This document shows, in pieces, positions 18,041 to 26,078 of a DNA stretch of 62,287 nt. Within the stretch, counting starts at the first letter, position 1. Every line of letters begins with the position of its first letter. This DNA is from GCA-2746795 sp964643965 (lineage in GTDB: Bacteria > Chloroflexota > Anaerolineae > Promineifilales > Promineifilaceae): NCBI GenBank assembly GCA_964643965.1, contig CAZXVH010000017.1, forward strand, positions 1-62,287, read 5' to 3'. Made by a program: the position numbers and the translations under genes. The notes under the pieces are model-generated. The model did no database searches. It saw nothing but the letters and a program-made list of their open reading frames with translations, and had not been told where the DNA came from.

Positions 18041-18140
18041 AACAAACTGGTAAACTCTCCAACTGTGCCGACGCCGCCGCCCTGCTGCTGCTCACTGGCA
18101 TCCAACTGATTCTGGGGCAGAGTTTGATCAGTTTGCTGTT

Positions 18141-18250
18141 TTAAAGATGAGTAAGGCAACGTATAGAAAGTGAAGATTTACCGCGATAACGGCCGCCATG
18201 CCATTCCCAGACATCATACCGATTCTGATGTCGGCTTCTATCTGTTATCC
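18141..18250 (-). pseudogene. decayed fragment similar to lplA C-terminal domain
   Basis: On the minus strand this stretch reads NRYDVWEWHGGRY followed by GKSSLSI. It matches DRYDTWEWNNGRS and KSSLTHSLSI of the neighbouring intact lplA, and the DNA is also clearly alike (for example CCATTCCCAG and ATCATACCG in both). No full gene surrounds it. It is most simply a leftover of a tandem lplA duplication. Confidence 0.5.
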
Positions 18251-18826
18251 TCATAAGCTGCCAATTCCTAAAAAGTAAGATTTGAATATGGCCCAGCCAC
18301 CTACTAAAAAACAACACCAGGTAAGCTCTTTTTTCCCTTCCCACAAAGCGTAGGTAATCGTCTGTACCAGGCCTATCGGATACTCTTTAGCGGCCACAAC
18401 GTTAGCTGCCATTTCTGAGTTTTCCATCAATGGGTCTTGAAGAAGATGTTCAAACTCATGTCGCTTAACGTAAAGTCTTGCCTGATTAGGGAGAGAGTTT
18501 CGCACGTAGGCAATGCCGCAAACGATCCCCGCTGCTGGCCCCAACAATGTTGGGTCTATCTCTGCAACAAGCATATCCATCGCTTCCCGATAGGTGGCTT
18601 TTGAAACGGGAATACCCTCAGCCCGATCTGAGCGCAGATTCTCTAATATCGCCAATTCCTCATCATCATAAACAGTCATTTCCTGTTCACAAATCTTGAT
18701 GCGCATGGAGTCAAGGTCTACTTTGTCCATGCAACTGCAAGTTCGGCTGGCGATTTCCAGTCCAATGATGCTAATGACTAAAACGGCCGTTCCTACCAAT
18801 AATATACGCTTTAACCAACGTCTCAT
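18251..18826 (-). CDS. hypothetical membrane-anchored protein with an HEFEH motif
   Basis: This 191-residue protein has an N-terminal hydrophobic segment (about 8-27), a Cys pair TCSC and a C-terminal hydrophobic stretch (about 165-185). An H123-E-F-E-H127 motif matches the HExxH zinc-protease pattern, followed by LLQDP and, about 20 residues on, a possible acidic ligand. This could be a small membrane metalloprotease, but the match is short. A strong SD (AGGAGG) precedes the ATG at 18826. No family is recognised. Confidence 0.6.
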   Translation of the reverse strand: MRRWLKRILLVGTAVLVISIIGLEIASRTCSCMDKVDLDSMRIKICEQEMTVYDDEELAILENLRSDRAEGIPVSKATYREAMDMLVAEIDPTLLGPAAGIVCGIAYVRNSLPNQARLYVKRHEFEHLLQDPLMENSEMAANVVAAKEYPIGLVQTITYALWEGKKELTWCCFLVGGWAIFKSYFLGIGSL

Positions 18827-18900
18827 TTCGGCCTCCTACACCTGTTTCACAAAGCTCAACTGGCTTTTCTCAGCCCCTTCATCCAACCTAACCATCATAA

Positions 18901-20052
18901 TCATTCTGTTATGATTTCTACAAAGCTCAATCCACCCTCTTTCACTTCAACTGATTGACGGTATTCAATGCCCTGAATTTTGACGTACAGTTCATAATTG
19001 CCCGAAGCCAAATCACCAAAGACGAAGTTTTCGGCGTAGCCTTCATCTGGGTTGATGAGGTGTTCGGGGTCGTCCAGATACGTCCAGGTGTTGATGAATT
19101 CTACTTCTTCGCCGCTGCCATCGATGAGCGTCACCCGGGTGCCTTGCCACGGCCGTTTTGCCTCATCCACCAGGCGCCCCACAATCACCCCGCGGTCGGT
19201 CTCGGGCGCCAACCACAGCAGCGGATTGCGCGTCGCGCCAAATTCGTTGCTGCCCACGCGCACCTCAAAATGCAAATGGGGATGCGTGGCCACGCCGCCA
19301 AAGCCAACCGCCGCCACCCGGTCGCCAACCTCTACTCGCTGCCCCGTCTCTACCGACACATCCAACACATGCCCATACAACGAGTACACCGGCTGTCCCT
19401 GCCACAATGCATCATGCTCAATCACGACCAAATTGCCATACCACTCACAGCGCCAGCCATACAACACATCTGCATCCTCGCCAGCGTAAGCTACCGTACC
19501 AGCCCCCGCCGCCAACACATCCACCCCTTTGTCGGCCAAAGAATCGAGACCATTGTGCAGTAGATAACGGCCGTTTCCATCAGAGCCATACGGGTAAGTG
19601 AGATTCAAAGCCAGGGATTGCTCGGCCGGCAGCGGTTTCACCAGCCAAAAATGCGGGTCGCTTAACGCCGGGTCTGGCGTCGGCCAGGGATCAGCCGCTA
19701 AATAAGCGCTCTGATAATCTGGCTTCTCCGGAGATTCAGCAGGACAAGATCGGTCAACCGGTGTGGCTGTGGGCGAGGGCGTGGGGGAAGGAACGGCCGT
19801 TTCTGTGGGTGCGGTCGTCGGCCAGGGAGTCAACGAAGCCGTAACAGGAGGCGCAGCTGTGGGTGAGGCATTGGGTGTGGGAGGAAGGGTAATGGGAACG
19901 GCCGTTGCCGCCAAAGTCGGCGCGGACATGGTTCGTTCCACCGATACAGCGCTACCCCCACCAACGCAAGCCGCCAAAACCAGGATCAGCAAACTACAAA
20001 ACCCTGCAACTACGTATGATATTCTGCATTTCCCTTTAAAAAATCCAAACAT
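18901..20052 (-). CDS. M23 (LytM-type) peptidase lipoprotein
   Basis: This protein has about 383 residues. A lipobox (LILVLAAC) anchors it to the membrane, followed by a long Pro/Thr/Ala linker of about 85 residues. The M23 domain has the H-x-x-x-D motif (LLHNGLDSL) and H-x-H (THPHLHFEV), so zinc binding and peptidoglycan hydrolase activity look possible. A C-terminal beta domain (GVIVGRLVDEAKRPWQGTRV onward) resembles carboxypeptidase-regulatory repeats. A TTG at 20100 extends the frame, but the ATG at 20052 is the better start. It is divergent from the recombinase-like gene. Confidence 0.86.
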   Translation of the reverse strand: MFGFFKGKCRISYVVAGFCSLLILVLAACVGGGSAVSVERTMSAPTLAATAVPITLPPTPNASPTAAPPVTASLTPWPTTAPTETAVPSPTPSPTATPVDRSCPAESPEKPDYQSAYLAADPWPTPDPALSDPHFWLVKPLPAEQSLALNLTYPYGSDGNGRYLLHNGLDSLADKGVDVLAAGAGTVAYAGEDADVLYGWRCEWYGNLVVIEHDALWQGQPVYSLYGHVLDVSVETGQRVEVGDRVAAVGFGGVATHPHLHFEVRVGSNEFGATRNPLLWLAPETDRGVIVGRLVDEAKRPWQGTRVTLIDGSGEEVEFINTWTYLDDPEHLINPDEGYAENFVFGDLASGNYELYVKIQGIEYRQSVEVKEGGLSFVEIITE

Positions 20053-20093
20053 AGCGCCAATTGTCCACCGCCCCCACAGCCTCGTCAACTTGC

Positions 20094-20122
20094 TTGACAA
20101 ACCAGCCGAGATATTCTATCCT
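20094..20122 (+). promoter_or_regulatory. sigma70-type promoter of the recombinase-like gene
   Basis: TTGACA (20094-20099), 17-nt spacer, TATCCT (20117-20122). The predicted start site is about 22 nt before the ATG at 20152, and the SD AGAGGTGG lies in between. Confidence 0.7.
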
Positions 20123-20151
20123 GTACACACCTATACGAAACAAGAGGTGGT

Positions 20152-21132
20152 ATGAGCGATAATAAACAACCCCCACTGCTCGAGGGCGAAGAAAACAGTT
20201 CCCTCGACAAAAAACAGGCAAGATTAACCGGTGACGCCTCTCTTCAGGCGGCGCTGGGTGAATTTGAAAACCACATGCGCGACGAAGGTTTTGCCCTCAA
20301 CACGCGCAAAGCCTTTGCCAGCGACATACGTTTGCTGGGAAAATACCTGGGCATCGGCCAGCCTATCGGCAAAATCGGCGCCAAAAACCTCAACGACTTC
20401 CTGGATTGGCTGCTCAACGAGCGCGGCGTACCGTGCAGCCCCAAATCCTATGCCCGCCGGGTGACGACGCTCAAGGTCTTTTTTGGCTGGCTGCATAAAA
20501 GCGGCGTATTGAATGAGGATCCATCAACGGCCGTTATCCAACGCAGCGTCAAAAGCCCCCTGCCCACCCTGCCCACCGAAGAGGAACTGGCCCGCGCTGA
20601 AACCGTCTCCCAGGCCATGCGCAGCGGCGATGTGGGCAAAAAAGCAGACGCCCGCCCCCATCTGCTGCTCACCTTGCTGCTCCAAACTGGCATCAAAAAA
20701 AGCGAAGCCATGACCATGGTGCCCAACCACATTGACCGCACAGACCCGGCAAAGCCCATGCTCTTTATCCGCTACGCCAATCCCCGGCTGCGTTACAAAG
20801 AGCGCAAAGTAGAACTGGACCCGGAATGGCTGGATGTGTTCGACGAATACATGGCCCAATACACTCCCATCGACACCGTTTTCACCTGCACCCCGCGCAA
20901 TCTGGAATACATTCTGCGGGATGTGGGCGACGCCGCCAATGTAGAACGCGGGCTGCTCTCATTTGAGAATCTGCGCTGGTGCGCGGCCATCCGCGACTAC
21001 AAAAACGGCGTGGAGCAAGACGACATCCGCCAAAAGATGGGCCTCTCCAAGATCACCTGGCGCGATACCAAAAGCAAACTGGAAAAGCTCATTCAGGAAG
21101 AGCAAACCGGCGTCCGCGAAGAAAAACAGTAA
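20152..21132 (+). CDS. tyrosine-recombinase-like protein lacking catalytic residues
   Basis: This is a 326-residue protein. Residues about 30-130 form a SAM-like core-binding domain (FENHMRDEGFALNTRKAF, LKVFFGWLHKSG). The C-terminal half follows the XerC/D fold (LLLTLLLQTGIKKSEAMTM, KERKVEL, FENLRWCAAIRDY, IRQKMGLSK). The catalytic set is broken: the first Arg is K182, the H-x-L-R-H box is E272-N-L-R275-W, the second His position is L298, and no Tyr follows (RDTKSKL). It should bind DNA but not cut it. The gene has a good promoter and intact frame, so it is maintained. It abuts the convergent glycosyltransferase gene. Confidence 0.75.
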   Translation: MSDNKQPPLLEGEENSSLDKKQARLTGDASLQAALGEFENHMRDEGFALNTRKAFASDIRLLGKYLGIGQPIGKIGAKNLNDFLDWLLNERGVPCSPKSYARRVTTLKVFFGWLHKSGVLNEDPSTAVIQRSVKSPLPTLPTEEELARAETVSQAMRSGDVGKKADARPHLLLTLLLQTGIKKSEAMTMVPNHIDRTDPAKPMLFIRYANPRLRYKERKVELDPEWLDVFDEYMAQYTPIDTVFTCTPRNLEYILRDVGDAANVERGLLSFENLRWCAAIRDYKNGVEQDDIRQKMGLSKITWRDTKSKLEKLIQEEQTGVREEKQ

Positions 21133-23484
21133 TCAGGGCTGTTCCAGCCGCATCTGCCCCAGCACAACCACATCCGTCCCGTCCGGCAGCCGCAGCCGCT
21201 GTCCCGACTGCGGCGAGTACAACCCCACCCGCACAAAATAGTCACCCGGCGGGGCATTCGGTGAGATGGCCAGCGTCACCGGTTGGGCGATGATGTCGCC
21301 CGCTTCCAGGCCGGAGAGCGCCGTGGGCCAGCCATCGTATTGGGCGATGATCTGGGCCTGATCTGCCCCGGAAAGATGGACGAAGGCGGCCAGCGGCGCG
21401 GCCTGGCTCGGTTTTGGCGTGTCAACATCCGCGGAGCCAACTTGCCAGTAGAGGGTGAGGTGGAGTGGCCCTTCGACAGGCTCAGGGATCATGCCTTCGA
21501 CAGGCTCAGGAACCGTTACGCCCAACAAGGTAAATGCGCCGGCAAAATTTGCGCCCGCAAAATTTGCGTCTACGGCTTGAAAGCCATCTGGCGGCGTAAA
21601 ACCTTCGCCCAAAGGATAGAGCGCCACATCCGGCCCACTCACCCACTTGGCAATCAGCCGCTTTCCGTTTGTGATACCTAATTCTGAGGGCGGTATGTCT
21701 GAGACGGAACGGCCGTTTACCACCCTCCTCTCCACGTCTCCCTCAGCCCCATAAGCCACCTCATACAAACAAATGGAGTAGCCGGCGCAGGCCACCGGCT
21801 CCTTGTCCTGAAAATAAGCGTACATGTCCGTGTTTTGCAGCATCAAGCCCAACTGCTTACTGGTTTCGCTGATGGCGTACCAACCGGGCAGTGGCGTATA
21901 CGGGTTGTAGGCGTCAATTTCAGGACCGGCCGTGAAGCGCATAAAGCCAGGCAGCGGCTTGTAGTTGACGCCATACGCCTCAGGCAGCGCCGTGCCAAAA
22001 TAGGATAAATACAGTTCGTCAAGCCCCCGCTCCGCCATCAAATGGCGCAAAAAGAGCAAATCCTGGCCCCAATCAATATTAGCGTCTACCAGCAGTTTAC
22101 TGCCGTGCTGCGGCCCGCCCGCTATCTCGTTAAAATACGCTTCTTGATGGGGCCACAGGCGCAGGTTGGAGAAGGCGGCCCAAATTAAAAGAACAAAGAT
22201 TGAAAGATTAAAGATCAAAGAGCTTGTCCTGAGCCTGCCGAAGAAGTGGGGTCGCTCACCTTTTAATCTTAACTCTTTAACTTTTATTTTTCGGCCGCTC
22301 TGCGCCGCCATCATCACCAAAAATGGCACGATGGGCAAGATGTGACGATAGCCGATGGTGATACGGCCGGTCATGGCCAGGAGCATGAAGAAGAGCGGCG
22401 GAACCCAGAGAACGGCCGTTTTGCGCCAGCCCTCTTCCCGCACCATGATGAACAGACCACCGGCAGCCAGCAGCAGCAAAGGCAGCGATGTTTTCAGCAG
22501 CAGCGCCAGCGGGAAGTAATACCACCAGCCTCGATCCGACACCTGGCCCAGCAGGAAAGCCGCTTTAGGCTGTTCTTCAATCACCATAAAGGTGTCCCAC
22601 AAGCTGTAAGGATAAAACGGCGCCGGAATAGGCAACGGAAATTTGCTGCCCGGAATGAGGCCAAAGTCAAAGCGGTAGATAGCCCAGAGGGTAGCATAGG
22701 CGATGAGGGCGAGAAGAAAGAGAGTAGAGAGCAGAAATTGGAGATTACGGCGTGGTTCCCCTCTCCAATCTTCCCTCTCCACCCCCCACAAAACCATCAC
22801 CGCCAAAATCATGGGCCATACCATCAAGCCGGTGAACTTGGCGGCCATGGTGCAGCCCGCCAGGATTCCCACCAGAATGAGATTGACCCAAGAGCGCCGT
22901 TTTGACGGGCTTAACGGCCGTTTCGACAGGCTCAACGGCCGTTTCAGCCAACACCAGAGCCGCCACATCGTCAACGTCATGAACAGGGTCAAGCCTAAAT
23001 CGGTGGTGATGAGACGGCCGTTTGCCATCAAATTGGGATCGAAGACAGCCAGGATGAGGGCGATCCAACCGGCCCAGGCGCCCCCCATTTGCCGCGCCCA
23101 AAAGAACAAGGCGGCGGCTAAAATGGCGGCGAGGAGGAGGATGGAGTAACGGCCGTTTACCAAAATCTCCTGCGCGTTCTCATTGGCTTGCCACAAAAAT
23201 ACATCCGAGAAGATAAAATAATCGCTCTCCGCCCAGGATGGATGATCAGTGGGCAGAACCACACCATCCAGAAACAACAGGGGAATAGCGCTCAGGGTAT
23301 CCACCAACGGCGGATGGCTGGTAGAGAGGCGGAAGTCGCCCGTCTTCAGGTAAGCATAACCGGCGGCAATGTGATACTCCTCATCAAACGCCGCTGATTT
23401 CAAGGGTGAAGCCAACGCCGCCTGCGCGACAAACACCGCCAATCCCACCCCCAAAAGCAGCCATTCCCACCAGCGCATCTTCAT
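21133..23484 (-). CDS. GT39-like membrane glycosyltransferase
   Basis: This is a large (783-residue) integral membrane protein with about ten hydrophobic segments, then a soluble C-terminal part. The first periplasmic loop has AFDEEYHIAAGYAYL and STSHPPLVD, the acidic and His-Pro-Pro signature of protein-mannosyltransferase/ArnT-like enzymes that use lipid-linked sugars. The C-terminal half has LLVDANIDWGQDL, common in Chloroflexota relatives. Repeat DNA is translated inside it: PEPVEG occurs twice (21469-21513), and KRPLSLSKRPLSPSKRR comes from palindrome plus TTCGACAGGCTC units near 22912-22950. These are probably tolerated insertions. The sugar and acceptor are unknown. Confidence 0.82.
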   Translation of the reverse strand: MKMRWWEWLLLGVGLAVFVAQAALASPLKSAAFDEEYHIAAGYAYLKTGDFRLSTSHPPLVDTLSAIPLLFLDGVVLPTDHPSWAESDYFIFSDVFLWQANENAQEILVNGRYSILLLAAILAAALFFWARQMGGAWAGWIALILAVFDPNLMANGRLITTDLGLTLFMTLTMWRLWCWLKRPLSLSKRPLSPSKRRSWVNLILVGILAGCTMAAKFTGLMVWPMILAVMVLWGVEREDWRGEPRRNLQFLLSTLFLLALIAYATLWAIYRFDFGLIPGSKFPLPIPAPFYPYSLWDTFMVIEEQPKAAFLLGQVSDRGWWYYFPLALLLKTSLPLLLLAAGGLFIMVREEGWRKTAVLWVPPLFFMLLAMTGRITIGYRHILPIVPFLVMMAAQSGRKIKVKELRLKGERPHFFGRLRTSSLIFNLSIFVLLIWAAFSNLRLWPHQEAYFNEIAGGPQHGSKLLVDANIDWGQDLLFLRHLMAERGLDELYLSYFGTALPEAYGVNYKPLPGFMRFTAGPEIDAYNPYTPLPGWYAISETSKQLGLMLQNTDMYAYFQDKEPVACAGYSICLYEVAYGAEGDVERRVVNGRSVSDIPPSELGITNGKRLIAKWVSGPDVALYPLGEGFTPPDGFQAVDANFAGANFAGAFTLLGVTVPEPVEGMIPEPVEGPLHLTLYWQVGSADVDTPKPSQAAPLAAFVHLSGADQAQIIAQYDGWPTALSGLEAGDIIAQPVTLAISPNAPPGDYFVRVGLYSPQSGQRLRLPDGTDVVVLGQMRLEQP
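21469..21513. repeat. two in-frame copies of the TTCGACAGGCTCAG element
   Basis: CCTTCGACAGGCTCAGG occurs twice within 45 bp, each read as P-E-P-V-E-G in the glycosyltransferase. A further degenerate copy is at about 22218-22243 and one between two palindrome copies at 22925-22936. Confidence 0.8.
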
Positions 23485-23589
23485 AGAAACGAGAACTTAA
23501 TACAAAGATGCCAAGTTACAAAGGAACAAAGGCAGAAAAAAAAGGGGGTTCTTTGACTCTTTGTCTCTTTGTCCCTTTGAAATAAATTT

Positions 23590-24585
23590 TTAAACACCAA
23601 TGCCCCGCACAAACAAGAAATACATCCCCAACAGGTAAACGATGATAATCGCCAGCGCATCCAGTTCAATAAACAAAAACTTACGCTCCACCCGCGCCAG
23701 GTTGCCAATGAGCGCCATGTTCATGAGCAGAATGCCTATCAAGCCCACCATCGCAAACGCCGGATCGATGTCGGCCAGGAGAGCGCCGTCGATATAGAAA
23801 AAGTCAGAAATGCCCAGCGCCAACATGTTAAAAACGCTGGAACCAAATAAATTGCCCACCGCCATATCAAATGCGCCGATGCGAATGGCGGTAATGGCCG
23901 CCACCAGTTCTGGCAAGGAAGTCACAATGCTGAGCAGCGCCGTGCCCACAAAACCCGTGCCCAGGCCCGTAATATCAGCAATTTCTGTGCTGCTTCTCAC
24001 CAATTGGGGCACGGCCGCCATTAGAAATCCAGCGGCAACGGCAAACCCGATAAGCCCCACTTTAAGCGTGGGAAACCCCGGGGCAATCGTCACTGCCGCC
24101 GGGCCGGGAGCGGCCGATGGCCCGTTGTTTTCCCGTTGAATCAGCCAGATACCCACAAAATACATCACAATCAGCAAGATACTGTCCAGACCCACCCAAC
24201 CAATGGTGATATCCATATCAGACAAGACGGCGAAGACGGCTACCGTCATCAAGATGGTGGCCAGGGCCGCGGTGACAGCATGACTCACGGCCACTTTACG
24301 CAGCAAAGGCACACGAAAGATCACCAGATCGATCAACGCCAACAGCAGCACGTTGACCATGTTGCTGCCGAAAAAGTTGCCGGCCGCTAAATTCGGCTCC
24401 CCCAGGCGGAAGGAACTCATGGCGGCGATCAACTCTGGCAGCGAGGTGGCTGCCGCCAGGAAAATGGTGCCCACAAAGAGGCCGCCCAGTTTGGTACGCA
24501 CGGCAATGATGTCGCCATATTCGGCCAGTTTCACGGCCGCTATCACCACAATGGCGGCGAAAAAGATGAATTTTATCCAAACCAT
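23590..24585 (-). CDS. CaCA-family sodium/calcium exchanger (YrbG-like)
   Basis: This 331-residue protein has about ten membrane helices in two inverted halves. Each half carries the alpha-repeat: TSLPELIAAMSS with GNFFGSNMVN in the first, and TSLPELVAAITA with GNLFGSSVFN in the second. These acidic residues coordinate the transported cation. The two halves are joined by a short Pro/Ala loop (ENNGPSAAPGPAAV). It probably exports calcium in exchange for sodium or protons. The 105-nt spacer after it contains CTTTGTC-type short repeats. Confidence 0.92.
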   Translation of the reverse strand: MVWIKFIFFAAIVVIAAVKLAEYGDIIAVRTKLGGLFVGTIFLAAATSLPELIAAMSSFRLGEPNLAAGNFFGSNMVNVLLLALIDLVIFRVPLLRKVAVSHAVTAALATILMTVAVFAVLSDMDITIGWVGLDSILLIVMYFVGIWLIQRENNGPSAAPGPAAVTIAPGFPTLKVGLIGFAVAAGFLMAAVPQLVRSSTEIADITGLGTGFVGTALLSIVTSLPELVAAITAIRIGAFDMAVGNLFGSSVFNMLALGISDFFYIDGALLADIDPAFAMVGLIGILLMNMALIGNLARVERKFLFIELDALAIIIVYLLGMYFLFVRGIGV

Positions 24586-24679
24586 GTAAGAACTCCAGGT
24601 GGCAGGTGGCGGGTGGCGGGTGGCAAGGTGACCAACTACTTCGCCACTCGCTACTCACCAGACGCCGCTCGCCGCTTTC

Positions 24680-25027
24680 TCACGCATACGGCTCAGGAAA
24701 GCCCCACGTTTTAGCCACGGGCAGGGCGAAGATGATGCCGGTATTGGGCTGCCTGAGATCGCCGATGATCGCTTCTGTGGCTTTAACGGCCGTTTCCGCT
24801 ACTTCCAAACTATCAATCACCGCAAACAAGGTGTTGTGTCCCACCCGGCTGGCGCCAAAAAATTGGCTGAAGCCGGCAAACATCGGCCCGGCTTGCGCCC
24901 GCGGCAGCACCCGATTGACGCCGGTACTCTCCAAAATCGTGACGCCCGACACACCGGCCTCAACCCAGGCTTCCAGCACCCCGTTCAAATGTTCGCTGTT
25001 ATCTACGACCATAATGAGCATATACAT
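24680..25027 (-). CDS. PII-like (GlnB-superfamily) small protein
   Basis: This is a 115-residue protein with the ferredoxin-like opening MYMLIMVVDNSEHLNGVLEA and AGVSGVTILESTG, as in degenerate PII-like signalling proteins. The T-loop region (RVLPRAQAGPMFAGFSQFFG) differs from GlnB and lacks the uridylylated Tyr. The end AKTWGFPEPYA is unusual. The ATG at 25027 is chosen because AAGGAGG lies 6 nt upstream; TTG at 25033 is the alternative. It could sense a nucleotide or metabolite. It lies between the exchanger and tyrA on the same strand. Confidence 0.7.
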   Translation of the reverse strand: MYMLIMVVDNSEHLNGVLEAWVEAGVSGVTILESTGVNRVLPRAQAGPMFAGFSQFFGASRVGHNTLFAVIDSLEVAETAVKATEAIIGDLRQPNTGIIFALPVAKTWGFPEPYA

Positions 25028-25046
25028 AGGCAACCTCCTTCATAAT

Positions 25047-25922
25047 TCATCCCGTCTTCTTCCGATATGCCATATATTCGGCTTGCGTTTCTGCCAGCCA
25101 GATGGCCAATCTTGCTTCGTCGCCGGATTCTAGCAGATGGGTAACGGCCGTTATCTCTGCCTGGTAACGCTGCAATTGTTGGAGAACGGCCGTTTTGTTC
25201 GTCAGCAAAATATCCAGCATCATCTGGGGGTCTGTGCCCGACACCCGCACGGTATCCCGAAAGCCAGAAGCGCTCACTGTCCACAGCCGCTCATCGGCCA
25301 TGGCCGCCGCCGTGTGCATGAGTGACCCCGCCACCATATAAGGCAAATGGCTGATGGCGGCGGCCATCTCATCATGCACATCAGGCGCTAAAAACAACGG
25401 TTTCGCCCCCACGATACGCAGTAAATCCAGTATCAAGCTCTTCATGCGCTCTGTGGTGCGGGCTGTGTGGCACAGCACAAAGGTCTTATCACGATACAAA
25501 TCTGGCGTGGCGGAGCTAAAACCGGCCGTCTCTTTGCCGCACATCGGATGCCCACCCATCGCTTCAAAGCCAACGGGCAGGGCGTCCATCGCCTGGCAAA
25601 TATCCCGCTTGGTGCTGCCCAAATCCAGCGCCATACAGCCTTCAGGCCGCACCCGCCCTAATTCCGCCAGCAGATGCAGCACCGAGCGTACTGGCGTCGC
25701 TAAAATAACCAGTTCTGCCTCGGCCACGCCTGCCTTAAAATCGGCCGTCGCCACATCGGCCAGCCATTCTGCCGCCTGCAACGTTTGAGGATTGGTATCC
25801 ACAATAGTGATATGCGGGGCATGTGACTGCCGGGCTACCCGCCGCGCCAGACGCAGCGCCAGGGCCAACGAGCCGCCCATCAAGCCTAAGCCTACAATAC
25901 TTATTTTTGCCGGCAAGATCAT
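25047..25922 (-). CDS. tyrA: prephenate dehydrogenase
   Basis: This 291-residue enzyme catalyses NAD(P)-dependent oxidative decarboxylation of prephenate in tyrosine synthesis. The Rossmann motif G11-L-G13-L-M-G16-G is at the N-terminus, and MGGHPMCGKETAGF, the substrate-binding His/Lys region, is conserved. Helical residues 170-290 form the dimerisation domain. The frame is open to 25949, but a TATAAT at 25934-25929 places transcription start right at the ATG 25922, so a leaderless mRNA is likely. No other aromatic genes are nearby. Two palindrome copies lie in the last 60 codons. Confidence 0.92.
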   Translation of the reverse strand: MILPAKISIVGLGLMGGSLALALRLARRVARQSHAPHITIVDTNPQTLQAAEWLADVATADFKAGVAEAELVILATPVRSVLHLLAELGRVRPEGCMALDLGSTKRDICQAMDALPVGFEAMGGHPMCGKETAGFSSATPDLYRDKTFVLCHTARTTERMKSLILDLLRIVGAKPLFLAPDVHDEMAAAISHLPYMVAGSLMHTAAAMADERLWTVSASGFRDTVRVSGTDPQMMLDILLTNKTAVLQQLQRYQAEITAVTHLLESGDEARLAIWLAETQAEYMAYRKKTG

Positions 25923-25928
25923 GGCGTG

Positions 25929-25934
25929 ATTATA
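25929..25934 (-). promoter_or_regulatory. -10 box (TATAAT) for a probable leaderless tyrA mRNA
   Basis: TATAAT ends 6 nt before the ATG at 25922. The -35 region is weak. The spacing implies transcription starts at or next to the start codon. Confidence 0.45.
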
Positions 25935-26078
25935 CCCAGGAGCAGACATTCATCATAAATACAGCTGAAAATGATTAAATCATAATTTTTTTTATCGGCC
26001 GTTTGACAGCGGCGTTAATTTAGGGCAATCTTGCCCGTTGTCAAATTTTATTTAATTCTCGTTCGAATAGGAGTGAAG

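Noticed and set aside
17958..18101. N-terminal extension of lplA
   Set aside because: The codons come from the ACAGTG repeat and Cys/Thr-rich text; the family starts at the ATG 17957.
20152..21132. Active XerC/XerD recombinase
   Set aside because: Arg, His and Tyr catalytic residues are missing.
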